A stretch of DNA of 40,653 nt from Rikenellaceae bacterium (GTDB lineage Bacteria; Bacteroidota; Bacteroidia; Bacteroidales; UBA932), in contig CAAGMI010000352.1 of assembly GCA_900771005.1 (NCBI GenBank), forward strand, positions 1 through 40,653. The letters run 5' to 3'. Below are positions 16,086 through 24,465 of this stretch, one piece after another; the stretch's first letter is position 1; every line of letters starts with the position of its first letter. The notes beneath the pieces were generated by a model that worked only from the letters and a program-made list of their open reading frames with translations, was not told the DNA's origin and did no database searches. Position numbers and translations under genes: made by a program.

Positions 16086-17207
16086 ATGGAATTCAACGTA
16101 TCAAGCGCAGAATTGCTCAAGGCCCTGATGGAAGTTTCCAAGGCCATCCCTTCCAAAACCGCTCTACCAATACTCGAAAACTTTCTGTTTGTCCTCGGCG
16201 GGAACACACTTACCGTCACGGCATCAGACCAGGAGCTCACGCTCCGGACAACCATCGAGGTTTCCGGCGTGACCACGGAAGGAAGCATGGCAGTCCCTGC
16301 CCACCAGATCGTCGAATTGCTCAAGCAGATTCCTGACCAGCCTATCACAATCAAGGCTTCCGGGAACGGATCCTTCGAATGTATCTGGAGCAACGGTAAT
16401 TCCACACTCACCTATTTCCCTGCCGATGATTATCCGCAGATAAAGGGAGCCGGCGAAGAGGCCAGGACAGTGGAGTTCCGCTCAGACGCCCTCGTTGAAG
16501 GAATAAGCAGCACCATATATGCGACAGCCGATGACGAGATGAGACCGGCCATGAACGGTATCTTCTTCGATATCAGCGAAACCTCCACCACATTGGTGGC
16601 TTCCGATTCACACAAGCTTATCTGCTACACGACAGCGGATGTATCTGCGCCACAGAGCGCATCCTTCATCCTGCACAAGAAGCCGGCAGCCGTAATAAAG
16701 TCCATCGTGGACAAGGAGTACGGCACAATCACGGCTCAGTTCGACGAAAATACGGTAGTGTTCACGTTCGGCAATACCACCATGATCTGCAGGCTCATAG
16801 TCGGCAAATATCCTAAGTACCGCGATGTAATCCCGCAGAACAATTCCAATATTCTCAAAATAGACAGAGCCCAGCTTCTCAACACGGTCCGCCGCGTGGC
16901 AGTCTGCGCCAACAAGGCTTCGAACCATATCAAGTTCGATCTGAAGGCCGGACAGCTTGAAATCACCGCACAGGATCTCGGATTCGGACTTGCCGCATAC
17001 GAAAAGCTTTCCTGCGACTACAACGGCGACGATCTCACAATCGGATTCAAGTCTTCTTTCCTGATTGAAATCCTCAACAACATGTCTTGCGAGACACTTG
17101 TGATAAAGTTTGCGGACGCACGCAGGGCGGCACTCATCGTACCGGCAGAGGAAGAGGCGGACAGCGAGAAGATCTGCGGCATCATCATGCCGATAATGGT
17201 ATCATAA
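16086..17207 (+). CDS. dnaN: DNA polymerase III beta sliding clamp
   Basis: The 373-residue protein shows the three-domain clamp: MEFNVSSAELLKALMEVSKAIPSK at the start, FPADDYPQI and the segment ISSTIYATADDEMRPAMNGIFF at the first domain boundary, and a C-terminal IIMPIMVS in place of the usual PMRL-type ending that helps bind client peptides. It forms the ring that tethers DNA polymerase. It heads a three-gene operon with the exonuclease and FAH-like genes (gaps 6 and 3 bp). Confidence 0.97.
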   Translation: MEFNVSSAELLKALMEVSKAIPSKTALPILENFLFVLGGNTLTVTASDQELTLRTTIEVSGVTTEGSMAVPAHQIVELLKQIPDQPITIKASGNGSFECIWSNGNSTLTYFPADDYPQIKGAGEEARTVEFRSDALVEGISSTIYATADDEMRPAMNGIFFDISETSTTLVASDSHKLICYTTADVSAPQSASFILHKKPAAVIKSIVDKEYGTITAQFDENTVVFTFGNTTMICRLIVGKYPKYRDVIPQNNSNILKIDRAQLLNTVRRVAVCANKASNHIKFDLKAGQLEITAQDLGFGLAAYEKLSCDYNGDDLTIGFKSSFLIEILNNMSCETLVIKFADARRAALIVPAEEEADSEKICGIIMPIMVS

Positions 17208-17213
17208 TCAATT

Positions 17214-18053
17214 ATGGAACTCAATCTCAACAGGCCCCTGCTCTTTTTCGACATCGAGAGCACGGGGCTCAATATTCCTACCAACTCGATAATCGAGCTC
17301 AGTTTCGTCAAGATACTTCCGGGAGGAGAGCAGCGTATCAAAACATGGAAGATCAAGCCATGGGACTATGAGCGCAACTGCCAGAGACCCATTGAGCCGG
17401 GAGCTTCAGAGGTAAACGGAGTGAAGGACGCCGACCTTCTGGACTGCCCTACTTTCTATGACTGTGCGGAAGAAATCGCAGAATGGGTGAAAGGTTCGGA
17501 TCTGGCCGGATTCAATTCCTTCAAATTCGACCTTCCGATGCTTGCCGAAGAATTCGAGAGAGCCCGTCTGGCAGGCAAGGACGTCGGGATAGACCTTCAC
17601 GAACCGAAAATGGTTGACGTACAGAACATCTTCCACGCCATGGAGCCACGCAATCTGAAAGCCGCATACAGGTTCTACTGCGGAGGAGAGGATTTTGAGA
17701 ACGCGCACACGGCGGAAGCGGACACGCTTGCTACCTATGAGGTATTGAAAGCCCAGCTTGACAAGTATCCTGAAGTACTCAAGAACAGCGTCGATGACCT
17801 TTCAAAATTCGTCAACAAGAAGAATGTCGATTTCGACGGACACCTTGTTTACAATGACGCGGGAGAAGCCGTAGTCAACTTCGGAAAGCACAAAGGCAGG
17901 ACCGTAAGGGAGGTTTACAATATTGACAGGTCTTATTTCTCCTGGATTGCGCAAGGCACTTTCTCCCTTGATACGAAGCGCCAGTTCGCCAGACTCGAAG
18001 AGGAGCTGGGACGCGAAAAGCTTGCCGCAAAGTTCAACGGAACTCTTTTCTAG
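17214..18053 (+). CDS. DEDDh 3'-5' exonuclease with ExoX-type C-terminal motif
   Basis: The 279-residue protein has the DnaQ-like exonuclease motifs FFDIESTG (Asp13, Glu15), GFNSFKFDLP (Asp106) and HTAEADT (His166, Asp171), i.e. a complete DEDDh site. The C-terminal segment VNFGKHKGRTVREV...YFSWIAQG matches the small domain found at the end of ExoX-like nucleases. It starts 6 bp after dnaN, so a role in replication proofreading or repair at the clamp is plausible. Confidence 0.88.
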   Translation: MELNLNRPLLFFDIESTGLNIPTNSIIELSFVKILPGGEQRIKTWKIKPWDYERNCQRPIEPGASEVNGVKDADLLDCPTFYDCAEEIAEWVKGSDLAGFNSFKFDLPMLAEEFERARLAGKDVGIDLHEPKMVDVQNIFHAMEPRNLKAAYRFYCGGEDFENAHTAEADTLATYEVLKAQLDKYPEVLKNSVDDLSKFVNKKNVDFDGHLVYNDAGEAVVNFGKHKGRTVREVYNIDRSYFSWIAQGTFSLDTKRQFARLEEELGREKLAAKFNGTLF

Positions 18054-18056
18054 CCT

Positions 18057-18623
18057 ATGAACATAATCGTAAGGACAGCCGGAGGAAAATACATAGTAAG
18101 ACCTGACACAACCTGGGAAAGGGATAACGAGGACGTGTATCTGCCTGAATTCGTTGACGAGGTAACATACACCCCCGTCCTTTTCGCAAGAATAAGCAAG
18201 CCCGGGAGAAGTGTCGGTCTGGAATTCGCAGACAGATATTATGACGGCATCGGATATGGCATGCTTCTTTATCCGGAAAACCTTATCGACGGAAGCGAGG
18301 AAGGTTTCAGTTGTGCATCCTGTCTCGACCACACGTCATTTCTCACTTTCCCCGTCTATAACAAGGTCACGCTGGGACGCAGCGGCAATGTCTTTGAACT
18401 GCGCAGGGACGGAAAGAAATTGTACGGATGCACCGCATCCACCCCCGAGATAATCCTGCAGTCCATATCAGAAGCGACCAGGCACATATATATCAGGACT
18501 GGAGATATCCTGGCCATCGAATTGCAAAGCCGCAAGAAACTCTGCTCAAGGGGATGCGGCCAGGTGCAGATAAACGGGAAATTCTGCAGCAATGATATCC
18601 TTGATTTTCACATTATCCTTTGA
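18057..18623 (+). CDS. FAH-fold protein lacking metal-binding acids
   Basis: This 188-residue protein aligns by eye with the fumarylacetoacetate hydrolase family: KPGRSVGLEFADRYYDGIGYG matches the family's KxGKxIxxxxAxxYIxxxxxG region, and the end (YGCTASTPEIILQSISEA, YIRTGDILAIE) matches the QxGxTxxMIF and LxxGDII stretches. The usual metal ligands (the ExE pair and the Asp after GxG) appear replaced (LFARIS, GYGMLL), so it may not be a normal enzyme. It is the third gene of the dnaN operon; its stop overlaps the tRNA-Thr promoter. Confidence 0.6.
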   Translation: MNIIVRTAGGKYIVRPDTTWERDNEDVYLPEFVDEVTYTPVLFARISKPGRSVGLEFADRYYDGIGYGMLLYPENLIDGSEEGFSCASCLDHTSFLTFPVYNKVTLGRSGNVFELRRDGKKLYGCTASTPEIILQSISEATRHIYIRTGDILAIELQSRKKLCSRGCGQVQINGKFCSNDILDFHIIL

Positions 18624-18649
18624 TAATGCCCATTTATTGCTTAACTTTG
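18619..18649 (+). promoter_or_regulatory. Promoter of tRNA-Thr and the downstream phosphatase gene
   Basis: TTTG (18619-18622), 19 bp, TAACTTTG (18642-18649): an ideal Bacteroidota -33/-7 promoter. The -33 box overlaps the stop codon of the FAH-like gene. Confidence 0.8.
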
Positions 18650-18656
18650 TCCCCAC

Positions 18657-18729
18657 GCCACTTTAGCTCAGTCGGTAGAGCAGCGCATTCGTAACGCGCA
18701 GGTCGCGAGTTCGAGCCTCGTGAGTGGCT
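18657..18729 (+). tRNA. tRNA-Thr (CGT)
   Basis: A 73-nt cloverleaf: acceptor GCCACTT/GAGTGGC, D-arm AGCTCAGTCGGTAGAGC, anticodon CGT in loop TTCGTAA, T-arm GCGAGTTCGAGCCTCGT. CCA is not encoded. The next coding gene starts 26 bp downstream without a terminator or its own promoter. Confidence 0.95.
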
Positions 18730-18755
18730 CCAATAATCACACAACTAATACCCCA

Positions 18756-20135
18756 ATGAAAAGATTTTTTCTGCTGGTGGCTGTCCTTGCCGCCGTATCG
18801 TTCTCTCTGAACGCCCAGTCAGTTTATGATGAGTTGAAAGCTGATCCGCAAAGGGCAGCAGGAAACCTGCACCATTACGAGGCACCTGAATTCGTCGTCG
18901 ACACGCCGGCCCCTTCAGGATACACACCTTTCTATGTCAGTCACTACGGACGTCACGGAAGCCGCTACCAGACCAGCACCAGCGGGTACAAGAGGCTCGT
19001 GCCTCTCTTTGAGGAATTGGACAAGGAAGGTCTTCTCACAGAGACTGGAAAGGATCTGGCCGCCGACATCAAGACACTTTATGACGAGCACGACAGGATG
19101 GAAGGGCTTCTGACGCTCAAGGGCGGCCAGGAGCATCAGGGCATAGCACAGAGACTTTACGACAGAGTCCCGGAGGTGTTCAACCAGCCGGACAGAAACA
19201 CAGTGTTCTGTGTCTCGACACCTGTCCACAGAGTGCTGGAAAGCCTTGCGAACTTCACCCTCTCACTGAAAGGCAACGCGCCTCAGCTCAGGGTGCTCGT
19301 ACTCGCAGGCGACAGGTTCGGAGATTATCTCTGCTATGAGAAGTACAACCGCTTCAGAAGCATGAAGCCGTTCTCAATAATAGACTCGGTAAAGACAGAG
19401 CGCATTGACGCCGAGCGTTTCATATGTTCGGTATTCACGGATACGGCAAAGGCAATGGAGATTCTTTCCCGTCCTCCGAAGCAGGATGAGAATGCTTTCG
19501 GCCACCGTCAGATGCCAGCCGGCGCTCAGAACGCCCAGTTCGCAGCCATGATGCGTCCACGCGGAATGTCCGCTTCCTCATTTATGTCAAACGTATTCTC
19601 AGCCGGCAGCATCTATGGATGTCTCGACCGGAACAACCCTGACGTTTTCCGTTATTTCACAATCGACGAACTCTATCAGCTGTGGTACTGCGACAATATG
19701 AACATCCTCAACAGCTACGGATTCACCCAGGAGAACGAGAGCGGCACCACGCTTACGGCCCAGCTTGTAGTGAAGGATATCCTAGAGAAAGCCAACAGCG
19801 CAGTGGAGGGCAACAACAGGGCAGCCGACCTCAGATTCGGGCACGATACCGGCATAGGACCTCTTCTCTCACTTCTTAAGGTTGAAGGCTACGACAGGAT
19901 CCTTTCTCTCGCAAATGATGATCTGGAATACTGGCCGGGATACAGATACCTGCCTATGGGATCGAATCTCCAGATGATTTTCTACAGGAACGAAGCTGGT
20001 GACGTACTCGTCAAACTGCTCCGCAACGAGAACGAGACCATAATCCCGGCACTCAAGCCATTCAAGGGCCCGTACTACAAATGGTCTGACCTCAAGGCAT
20101 ATCTGGAAGGCCTTGTCGCAGACTGCACAATGTAA
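18756..20135 (+). CDS. Histidine acid phosphatase (branch 2), exported
   Basis: The 459-residue protein has a signal peptide (MKRFFLLVAVLAAVSFSLNAQ), the catalytic HYGRHGSRY motif (Arg66-His67-Gly68) and the late FGHDTG motif (His363-Asp364). Enzymes of this family remove phosphate from organic esters, often inositol phosphates, in the periplasm. ATG 18756 is chosen because the longer open frame begins inside tRNA-Thr. No promoter separates it from the tRNA, so it is probably expressed as a tRNA-mRNA transcript. A small peptide gene follows 13 bp after its stop. Confidence 0.85.
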   Translation: MKRFFLLVAVLAAVSFSLNAQSVYDELKADPQRAAGNLHHYEAPEFVVDTPAPSGYTPFYVSHYGRHGSRYQTSTSGYKRLVPLFEELDKEGLLTETGKDLAADIKTLYDEHDRMEGLLTLKGGQEHQGIAQRLYDRVPEVFNQPDRNTVFCVSTPVHRVLESLANFTLSLKGNAPQLRVLVLAGDRFGDYLCYEKYNRFRSMKPFSIIDSVKTERIDAERFICSVFTDTAKAMEILSRPPKQDENAFGHRQMPAGAQNAQFAAMMRPRGMSASSFMSNVFSAGSIYGCLDRNNPDVFRYFTIDELYQLWYCDNMNILNSYGFTQENESGTTLTAQLVVKDILEKANSAVEGNNRAADLRFGHDTGIGPLLSLLKVEGYDRILSLANDDLEYWPGYRYLPMGSNLQMIFYRNEAGDVLVKLLRNENETIIPALKPFKGPYYKWSDLKAYLEGLVADCTM

Positions 20136-20148
20136 GCTGCATCATAAA

Positions 20149-20304
20149 ATGAAACAAGACGTAAAAGACCACGGATTGCAGGAGCGTCAGGCTTATGTTC
20201 CCGTCAAAGTGAAGGTCATCAAGATCACCCCACGGAAAGTGATTTGCCAGAGCGGCGATCTTGACGATATGGATTTAGACCAGGATCAAGGCTACAAGTT
20301 CTAG
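20149..20304 (+). CDS. Small Bacteroidales peptide (51 residues)
   Basis: MKQDVKDHGLQERQAYVPV begins this peptide, followed by an alternating beta-like stretch (KVKVIKITPRKVICQSG) and an acidic end (DLDDMDLDQDQGYKF). The pattern of a beta strand, then a VICQSG-type turn, then an Asp-rich tail ending in an aromatic residue occurs in many short Bacteroidales proteins of unknown role (from memory). It follows the phosphatase gene closely and converges on the HprK-like/S26/PqqD-like cassette 29 bp away. It could be a substrate of that cassette, but nothing shows this directly. Confidence 0.6.
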   Translation: MKQDVKDHGLQERQAYVPVKVKVIKITPRKVICQSGDLDDMDLDQDQGYKF

Positions 20305-20333
20305 AAAGGAATAACCGTACAATAAAGCTTTCA

Positions 20334-20603
20334 TCATTCTTCAACCAACCCGGCCTCTATCCATATGGAAGCTGCGGTGGCTGAGTCCTTAAGGGCAAGT
20401 TCCCTGTCAATCCCGTATTCCTCCACCAGCAGTGACGCCAGGTCCTCGACGGAGAAATCTTTCCCTTCCACGGCCCGCCAAAGGAAGGCTGCCGATGAAT
20501 TGAGGACTATCATATTGTTGAAGTCGATGCTTCTCCCTCCCTCCGCCGTGAGGATATATTCACGGCCCAGAGTACGTAGAACGAATCCTGTCCTGGCTTT
20601 CAT
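20334..20603 (-). CDS. PqqD-like protein
   Basis: The 89-residue protein has the PqqD layout: a beta hairpin (TGFVLRTLGREYILTAEGG), the segment NNMIVLNSSAAFLWRAVEG, and a winged-helix end (VEDLASLLVEEYGIDRELALKD). PqqD-type proteins bind leader peptides and present them to modifying enzymes in several RiPP pathways. Its ATG overlaps the stop of the S26-type gene by 4 bp. No radical SAM or other classic RiPP enzyme is present nearby. Confidence 0.8.
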   Translation of the reverse strand: MKARTGFVLRTLGREYILTAEGGRSIDFNNMIVLNSSAAFLWRAVEGKDFSVEDLASLLVEEYGIDRELALKDSATAASIWIEAGLVEE

Positions 20604-21043
20604 ATCAATCTCCTGTATATACCCAATATTACTCTTCTAGCGGAATACGGCAAGGCTCTCCAGACACTTGAGCGCCTTGCAAATCCTGCGGTTCCGCAGT
20701 CCGTCTCCCCTTTCGGCCTGATGATGCGCACTACGGCGCCGGCAATGTCCCCGACAGCGCATCTCTCACATCCGGAAAGGTTGCCGTCCCCTTTAAGGAC
20801 GGCCTCGTCTCCAGCAATGGAAACGAGCCTGTGCAACACCCAGCGTTTCCCCTCCACCCGGGCCAGCACGATATCCCCTGCGGCATAGCCGTCCTTCCTG
20901 TCCAGTTCCACGCTGTCCCTGTCCCCCACGATGAAAGGGAGCATACTCGAGCCCCTGGCCGTTATCACGACCTTGTGTCCTTCCGAAAGCATCCGGGAGA
21001 CTTCCCCGAGGAGAAGTCCGTTGGGAATCTGCAGTTCATTCAT
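20600..21043 (-). CDS. S24/S26-family peptidase with Ser-His dyad
   Basis: The 147-residue protein contains the signal-peptidase-like core ARGSSMLPFIVGDRD (Ser33 before Met) and GDIVLARVEGKRWVLHRLVSIAGD, where His71 stands at the position of the catalytic Lys of bacterial LepB; archaeal and ER signal peptidases also use His there. A GDGN segment follows. The end (VWRALPYSARRVILGIYRRLI) is amphipathic. ATG 21043 is preferred because earlier in-frame codons lie within the kinase gene, which it overlaps by 8 bp. It may trim a peptide or protein handled by its neighbours. Confidence 0.75.
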   Translation of the reverse strand: MNELQIPNGLLLGEVSRMLSEGHKVVITARGSSMLPFIVGDRDSVELDRKDGYAAGDIVLARVEGKRWVLHRLVSIAGDEAVLKGDGNLSGCERCAVGDIAGAVVRIIRPKGETDCGTAGFARRSSVWRALPYSARRVILGIYRRLI

Positions 21044-21926
21044 AGGTCTTTCCGAGAACTTCCGTCGAACATACCTCTGCCGCCTCGCTGTCCGGACGGC
21101 AGTCCAGCACATAGCAGGGGACATTCACTGCGGCGGCCTCCATACTCTTATGCAGACCGTCGCCCATATCCCTGCTGACTATATACCCGGAACAGGAGGA
21201 ATATATTACAGCATAAGCTTCCGGGAGAGACAAAGGAGTCATCCTGTTCTCCCCGCTCCTGCGTATCTGAACAAATGCCCCCACCGGACATTCCACATTC
21301 CTGTAGCACGGAGTCTTGCCGCTCCAGGGGGACCCATACACTATAATTCTGCCGTCGGGCCAGATCCGGACGATGGGGTTGTCGTCGTTGATGAGTTCAC
21401 TTCCTGGCACGTTCTCAAGCCAGAGACTGCTGTGTGTACTTTTTCCCGTCCCGCTCTTCGCAAGGAACAGAAAACCTTTTCCGGAATTGCCGATGACAGA
21501 CGCGTGCATCTCCAGCGTACCCGCCGTAGCCGTGCAAAACGCATACAGGAGCATCAGCGAATTATTGACGCAGAAGACGGCATCGCCCGTATGACTGCTG
21601 TCAATACAAAGTTCACCCCTTCGGAAATCAGGTCCAGTGCACATCCTCCCCGCCACGGGGCGCGATTGCGCAGGTGCCATCTCAAACATCCAGCCCTCTT
21701 CGGAACGATAAAGTTTTATCACCGGCTCCCCGGGCTCCACAGGAGTATCGTAGACAAGCTCTCCTGACTTCAGAGGCAGGTCCCTGACAACGGTAAGGGA
21801 AAACACCGGATCGCTTGCGGGAGGAACCTCGAACGGGGCATACTGCCCGAGACGGTTCCACAGAGGGGAATTGTCGGGAAGTTCCAGATGGAACGTATGC
21901 TCCGCTACTTTATATGCCCGAATCAT
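21036..21926 (-). CDS. HprK-like kinase
   Basis: The 296-residue protein has a P-loop LAKSGTGKST (Lys162) preceded by EMHASVIG (His141) and followed by LINDDNPIV (Asp181-182) and VYGSPWSGK, the arrangement of HPr kinase/phosphorylase-related proteins. The N-terminal 130 residues are unlike HprK. HprK-related proteins recur beside PqqD-like proteins in peptide-modification loci. ATG 21926 is preferred over an upstream TTG; a TATCTTTG -7 element ends 6 bp before it. It is the first gene of a three-gene overlapping unit. Confidence 0.8.
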   Translation of the reverse strand: MIRAYKVAEHTFHLELPDNSPLWNRLGQYAPFEVPPASDPVFSLTVVRDLPLKSGELVYDTPVEPGEPVIKLYRSEEGWMFEMAPAQSRPVAGRMCTGPDFRRGELCIDSSHTGDAVFCVNNSLMLLYAFCTATAGTLEMHASVIGNSGKGFLFLAKSGTGKSTHSSLWLENVPGSELINDDNPIVRIWPDGRIIVYGSPWSGKTPCYRNVECPVGAFVQIRRSGENRMTPLSLPEAYAVIYSSCSGYIVSRDMGDGLHKSMEAAAVNVPCYVLDCRPDSEAAEVCSTEVLGKTYE

Positions 21927-21932
21927 CGCCAG

Positions 21933-21940
21933 CAAAGATA
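21933..21940 (-). promoter_or_regulatory. -7 element of the HprK-like cassette
   Basis: TATCTTTG on the minus strand matches TAnnTTTG; no TTTG at ideal -33 spacing. It lies back to back with the promoter of the HAD gene. Confidence 0.5.
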
Positions 21941-21963
21941 ATTTATTTTTCCATATTCCTGCC

Positions 21964-21994
21964 TTTGACTATATCCGTTTATTGATTAACTTTG
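21964..21994 (+). promoter_or_regulatory. Promoter of the HAD phosphatase gene
   Basis: TTTG (21964-21967), 19 bp, TAACTTTG (21987-21994): an ideal -33/-7 pair, 16 bp before ATG 22011. Confidence 0.75.
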
Positions 21995-22010
21995 TTGATT
22001 GTTGACTACA

Positions 22011-23141
22011 ATGAAAAGATTCTTAAAGAAGACATTATCAATCCTTTTGGCCGCGGTGGCCGCGCTTGCCGTCGCCGGGTGCCGGAAGGACAATCTCAAA
22101 CCTGTTGAACCGGTAGTTCCACAGGGAGAGGTGACCCGTGAATTCCTGTCCCATATCCGGGTGGACAAGAGCGGAAAATTCCAATACTGGAACCAGGATT
22201 CCCCGGCGCTCAAGGAGCTGAAGGCGTTTGTGACTACCGTCACCGACCCCAACAGCAAAGGATACGTACCTCCGCAGGACAGGGTGGCCACGTTCGACGT
22301 AGACGGCACCCTGATATGCGAGACCGCTCCATATTATTTCAACTGGATGCTGTTTTTCCACCGTTATCTGCACGACAGCACTTTTACTCCACCGGAAGAG
22401 GACAGACAGTGGGCGGCAGAAGCCGAGGAATATGTCCTTGCCAACGGAAAGAGCAGGAAAGAATGGGGCCTGAAGCAGCAGGAATTGCAGGCTATCGGGT
22501 TCCGGGGAATGACCGACGTCCAATTTGCGGACTATGTAGGCAGCTTCCTCAACAGCGAATATGTCACAGGCCTCTCGGATTTGAAATGGGGCACGGCGCT
22601 CTATTGGCCTATGATTGAGGTCGTATCCTACCTGGTGGCCAACGATTTCGTCGTCTTCCTCTGCTCGGGAGTCGACCGGGATGCGTGCAGGGTCATATCC
22701 GAGGGCATATATGACATCCGGAAATATCATATAATAGCGTCTGATGTGAATTATGTCCTTGAGAATCAGCCCGAATGGATTGAGATGGTAAGTTCGGAAA
22801 ACTATAAGTACACGCCGGGCGAGGAGGTCCAGAGAGGTGATTTCATGCAGCTGAACACGGCCATCAACAAGATAGTCAAGATGAGACGGGAACTCGGGCA
22901 GAAGCCTATCCTGTCCTGGGGAAACTCAGGCGGGGATTATCCGATGTTCCACTACACCAACAGGGACAACAGGTATCCGCACATCTCCTTCTGTCTGCTT
23001 TGTGACGACACGGAGCGGGAACTGGGCAATCCGGAAAAGGCGGCCAAATGCGAGGCCGACTGCAAACAGAACGGATGGATCCCGGTATCGATGAGGGATG
23101 AATGGTGGACAATATACGGACCACAAGTCAAACGAAAATGA
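22011..23141 (+). CDS. HAD-superfamily phosphatase, lipoprotein
   Basis: The 376-residue protein has a lipoprotein signal ending AVAGC (Cys24), HAD motif I FDVDGT (Asp96, Asp98), a motif II-like FLCSG and the acidic motif IV GNSGGDYPMF. A long helical cap lies between motifs I and II, as in phosphoserine-phosphatase-like members. It should dephosphorylate a small substrate at the membrane outside the cytoplasm. ATG 22011 is preferred to a TTG 12 bp upstream. Its stop overlaps the next start (ATGA), so the two are translationally coupled. Confidence 0.85.
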   Translation: MKRFLKKTLSILLAAVAALAVAGCRKDNLKPVEPVVPQGEVTREFLSHIRVDKSGKFQYWNQDSPALKELKAFVTTVTDPNSKGYVPPQDRVATFDVDGTLICETAPYYFNWMLFFHRYLHDSTFTPPEEDRQWAAEAEEYVLANGKSRKEWGLKQQELQAIGFRGMTDVQFADYVGSFLNSEYVTGLSDLKWGTALYWPMIEVVSYLVANDFVVFLCSGVDRDACRVISEGIYDIRKYHIIASDVNYVLENQPEWIEMVSSENYKYTPGEEVQRGDFMQLNTAINKIVKMRRELGQKPILSWGNSGGDYPMFHYTNRDNRYPHISFCLLCDDTERELGNPEKAAKCEADCKQNGWIPVSMRDEWWTIYGPQVKRK

Positions 23142-24460
23142 AAAAGATCATTTCAGTAATTTCGGTTGTGATGCTCTTCGTAGCATCCGTGGCATCTTGT
23201 CATAAGGAAGAGCCAGTCAAGTCCTCCCCCGTCTTCACGGCAACGGTCAACACCACCGCGACCAGGACCACGATCGATGCTTCCAAGGGCAAGGTTTCCT
23301 GGGAATTAACCGATGAGATTACTATTACTGATGGAAGTGGTAAACGCGCTACATACAAAATCAAAAGCATTGACTCAACAGGAAAGGCAACTTTCGAACG
23401 CAAAACAGGAGACGTACTTGGCAATGGCCCTTACACAGCGACCTATGGAGAACAGCCCAAGACGGTACAGTCCTATAGCAATACTCCGGGCGGGCTCTAT
23501 ATGACAGCGACATCAAGCACACTCAGTTTGAAATTCTCGGTCGGGTGTGGCCTGATGGCGCTCAAACTCAAAAAGTCCGGGGAGAAAGTCAAGAAAATTG
23601 AAGTAACCGGACCAAACAATACTACCTACACCCTTACTTGCCAGGATGAGGATATTTCAACACAAAAACCCTTCTATATCGCCGTTCCTGCAGGAAGCTA
23701 CAAAAAGATAGTCATCACCGACGCCAACAACAATTTCTGCAACCTGACAAGTAACGATGGCGTACTTATCAAGAATAACACGATCACCCCTGTCACTTTG
23801 GGCGATGGCAAGCTTTACTTTGCTCTTCCCGGTGAGTTCTCGGTTGGAGCTGACAAGAAGGTCCGTTTCTCTCCGGGCAACCTGTATTGGACCGGCAGTG
23901 CCTTTGAGTTCGAGAAAGACCAGTTCTCATACCCGACAGCCTGGGACACAAAGCACGTCGCGCATTTCTACTGGACTAAGACCGCCGGCAAGGCATACCA
24001 ACAGCCATATGAAGACAGCGGCGCGGACGGGAAGGATGTACTCTTTACAAATAATTCCGATTTCTCCGTAAAGGGATGGAGAACGCTCACAATGGATGAA
24101 TGGAAGTATCTTATCATCGAAAGAAAAAAATATAAATATCCTGTAACTGTAGACGGAAAGGTCGGACTCGTCATAGCGCCGGACCTCTTCAGCGAAAGCA
24201 TAGAATCCTCATACACTGCCGACGAGTGGAAGGATGCCGAGAAGAACAACGGGCTTGTCTTCCTGCCTAAGGCAGGCACCCGTAACGACAGTAACATCAA
24301 TTCCCAAGAGGCGGGCCACTATTGGTGCTCCACGACTTCCGCAGGACCACAAGTGGCCGACTATTTTACAATCACCGATGATTTTGACGATGAAAACTTT
24401 ATGGATGCCGGCGAAAGAGGGACAGGACGGTCCATCCGCCTCGTCAGGGATGTCAATTAA
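23138..24460 (+). CDS. Fimbrillin-like lipoprotein with FISUMP-like C-terminus
   Basis: The 440-residue protein has a lipoprotein signal (VASVASCHKEE). The first half resembles Bacteroidales fimbrillin-type lipoproteins (TATRTTID, VSWELTDEITI, VPAGSYKKIVI). The second half has the FSVGADKKVRFSPGNLYW, WRTLTMDEWKYLI, LVFLPKAGTR and GRSIRLVRDV pattern common in Bacteroidales surface lipoproteins with a FISUMP-like domain. It is likely surface exposed; function unknown. It overlaps the HAD gene by 4 bp and ends 5 bp from the converging T6SS operon. Confidence 0.75.
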   Translation: MKKIISVISVVMLFVASVASCHKEEPVKSSPVFTATVNTTATRTTIDASKGKVSWELTDEITITDGSGKRATYKIKSIDSTGKATFERKTGDVLGNGPYTATYGEQPKTVQSYSNTPGGLYMTATSSTLSLKFSVGCGLMALKLKKSGEKVKKIEVTGPNNTTYTLTCQDEDISTQKPFYIAVPAGSYKKIVITDANNNFCNLTSNDGVLIKNNTITPVTLGDGKLYFALPGEFSVGADKKVRFSPGNLYWTGSAFEFEKDQFSYPTAWDTKHVAHFYWTKTAGKAYQQPYEDSGADGKDVLFTNNSDFSVKGWRTLTMDEWKYLIIERKKYKYPVTVDGKVGLVIAPDLFSESIESSYTADEWKDAEKNNGLVFLPKAGTRNDSNINSQEAGHYWCSTTSAGPQVADYFTITDDFDDENFMDAGERGTGRSIRLVRDVN

Positions 24461-24465
24461 GCCGG

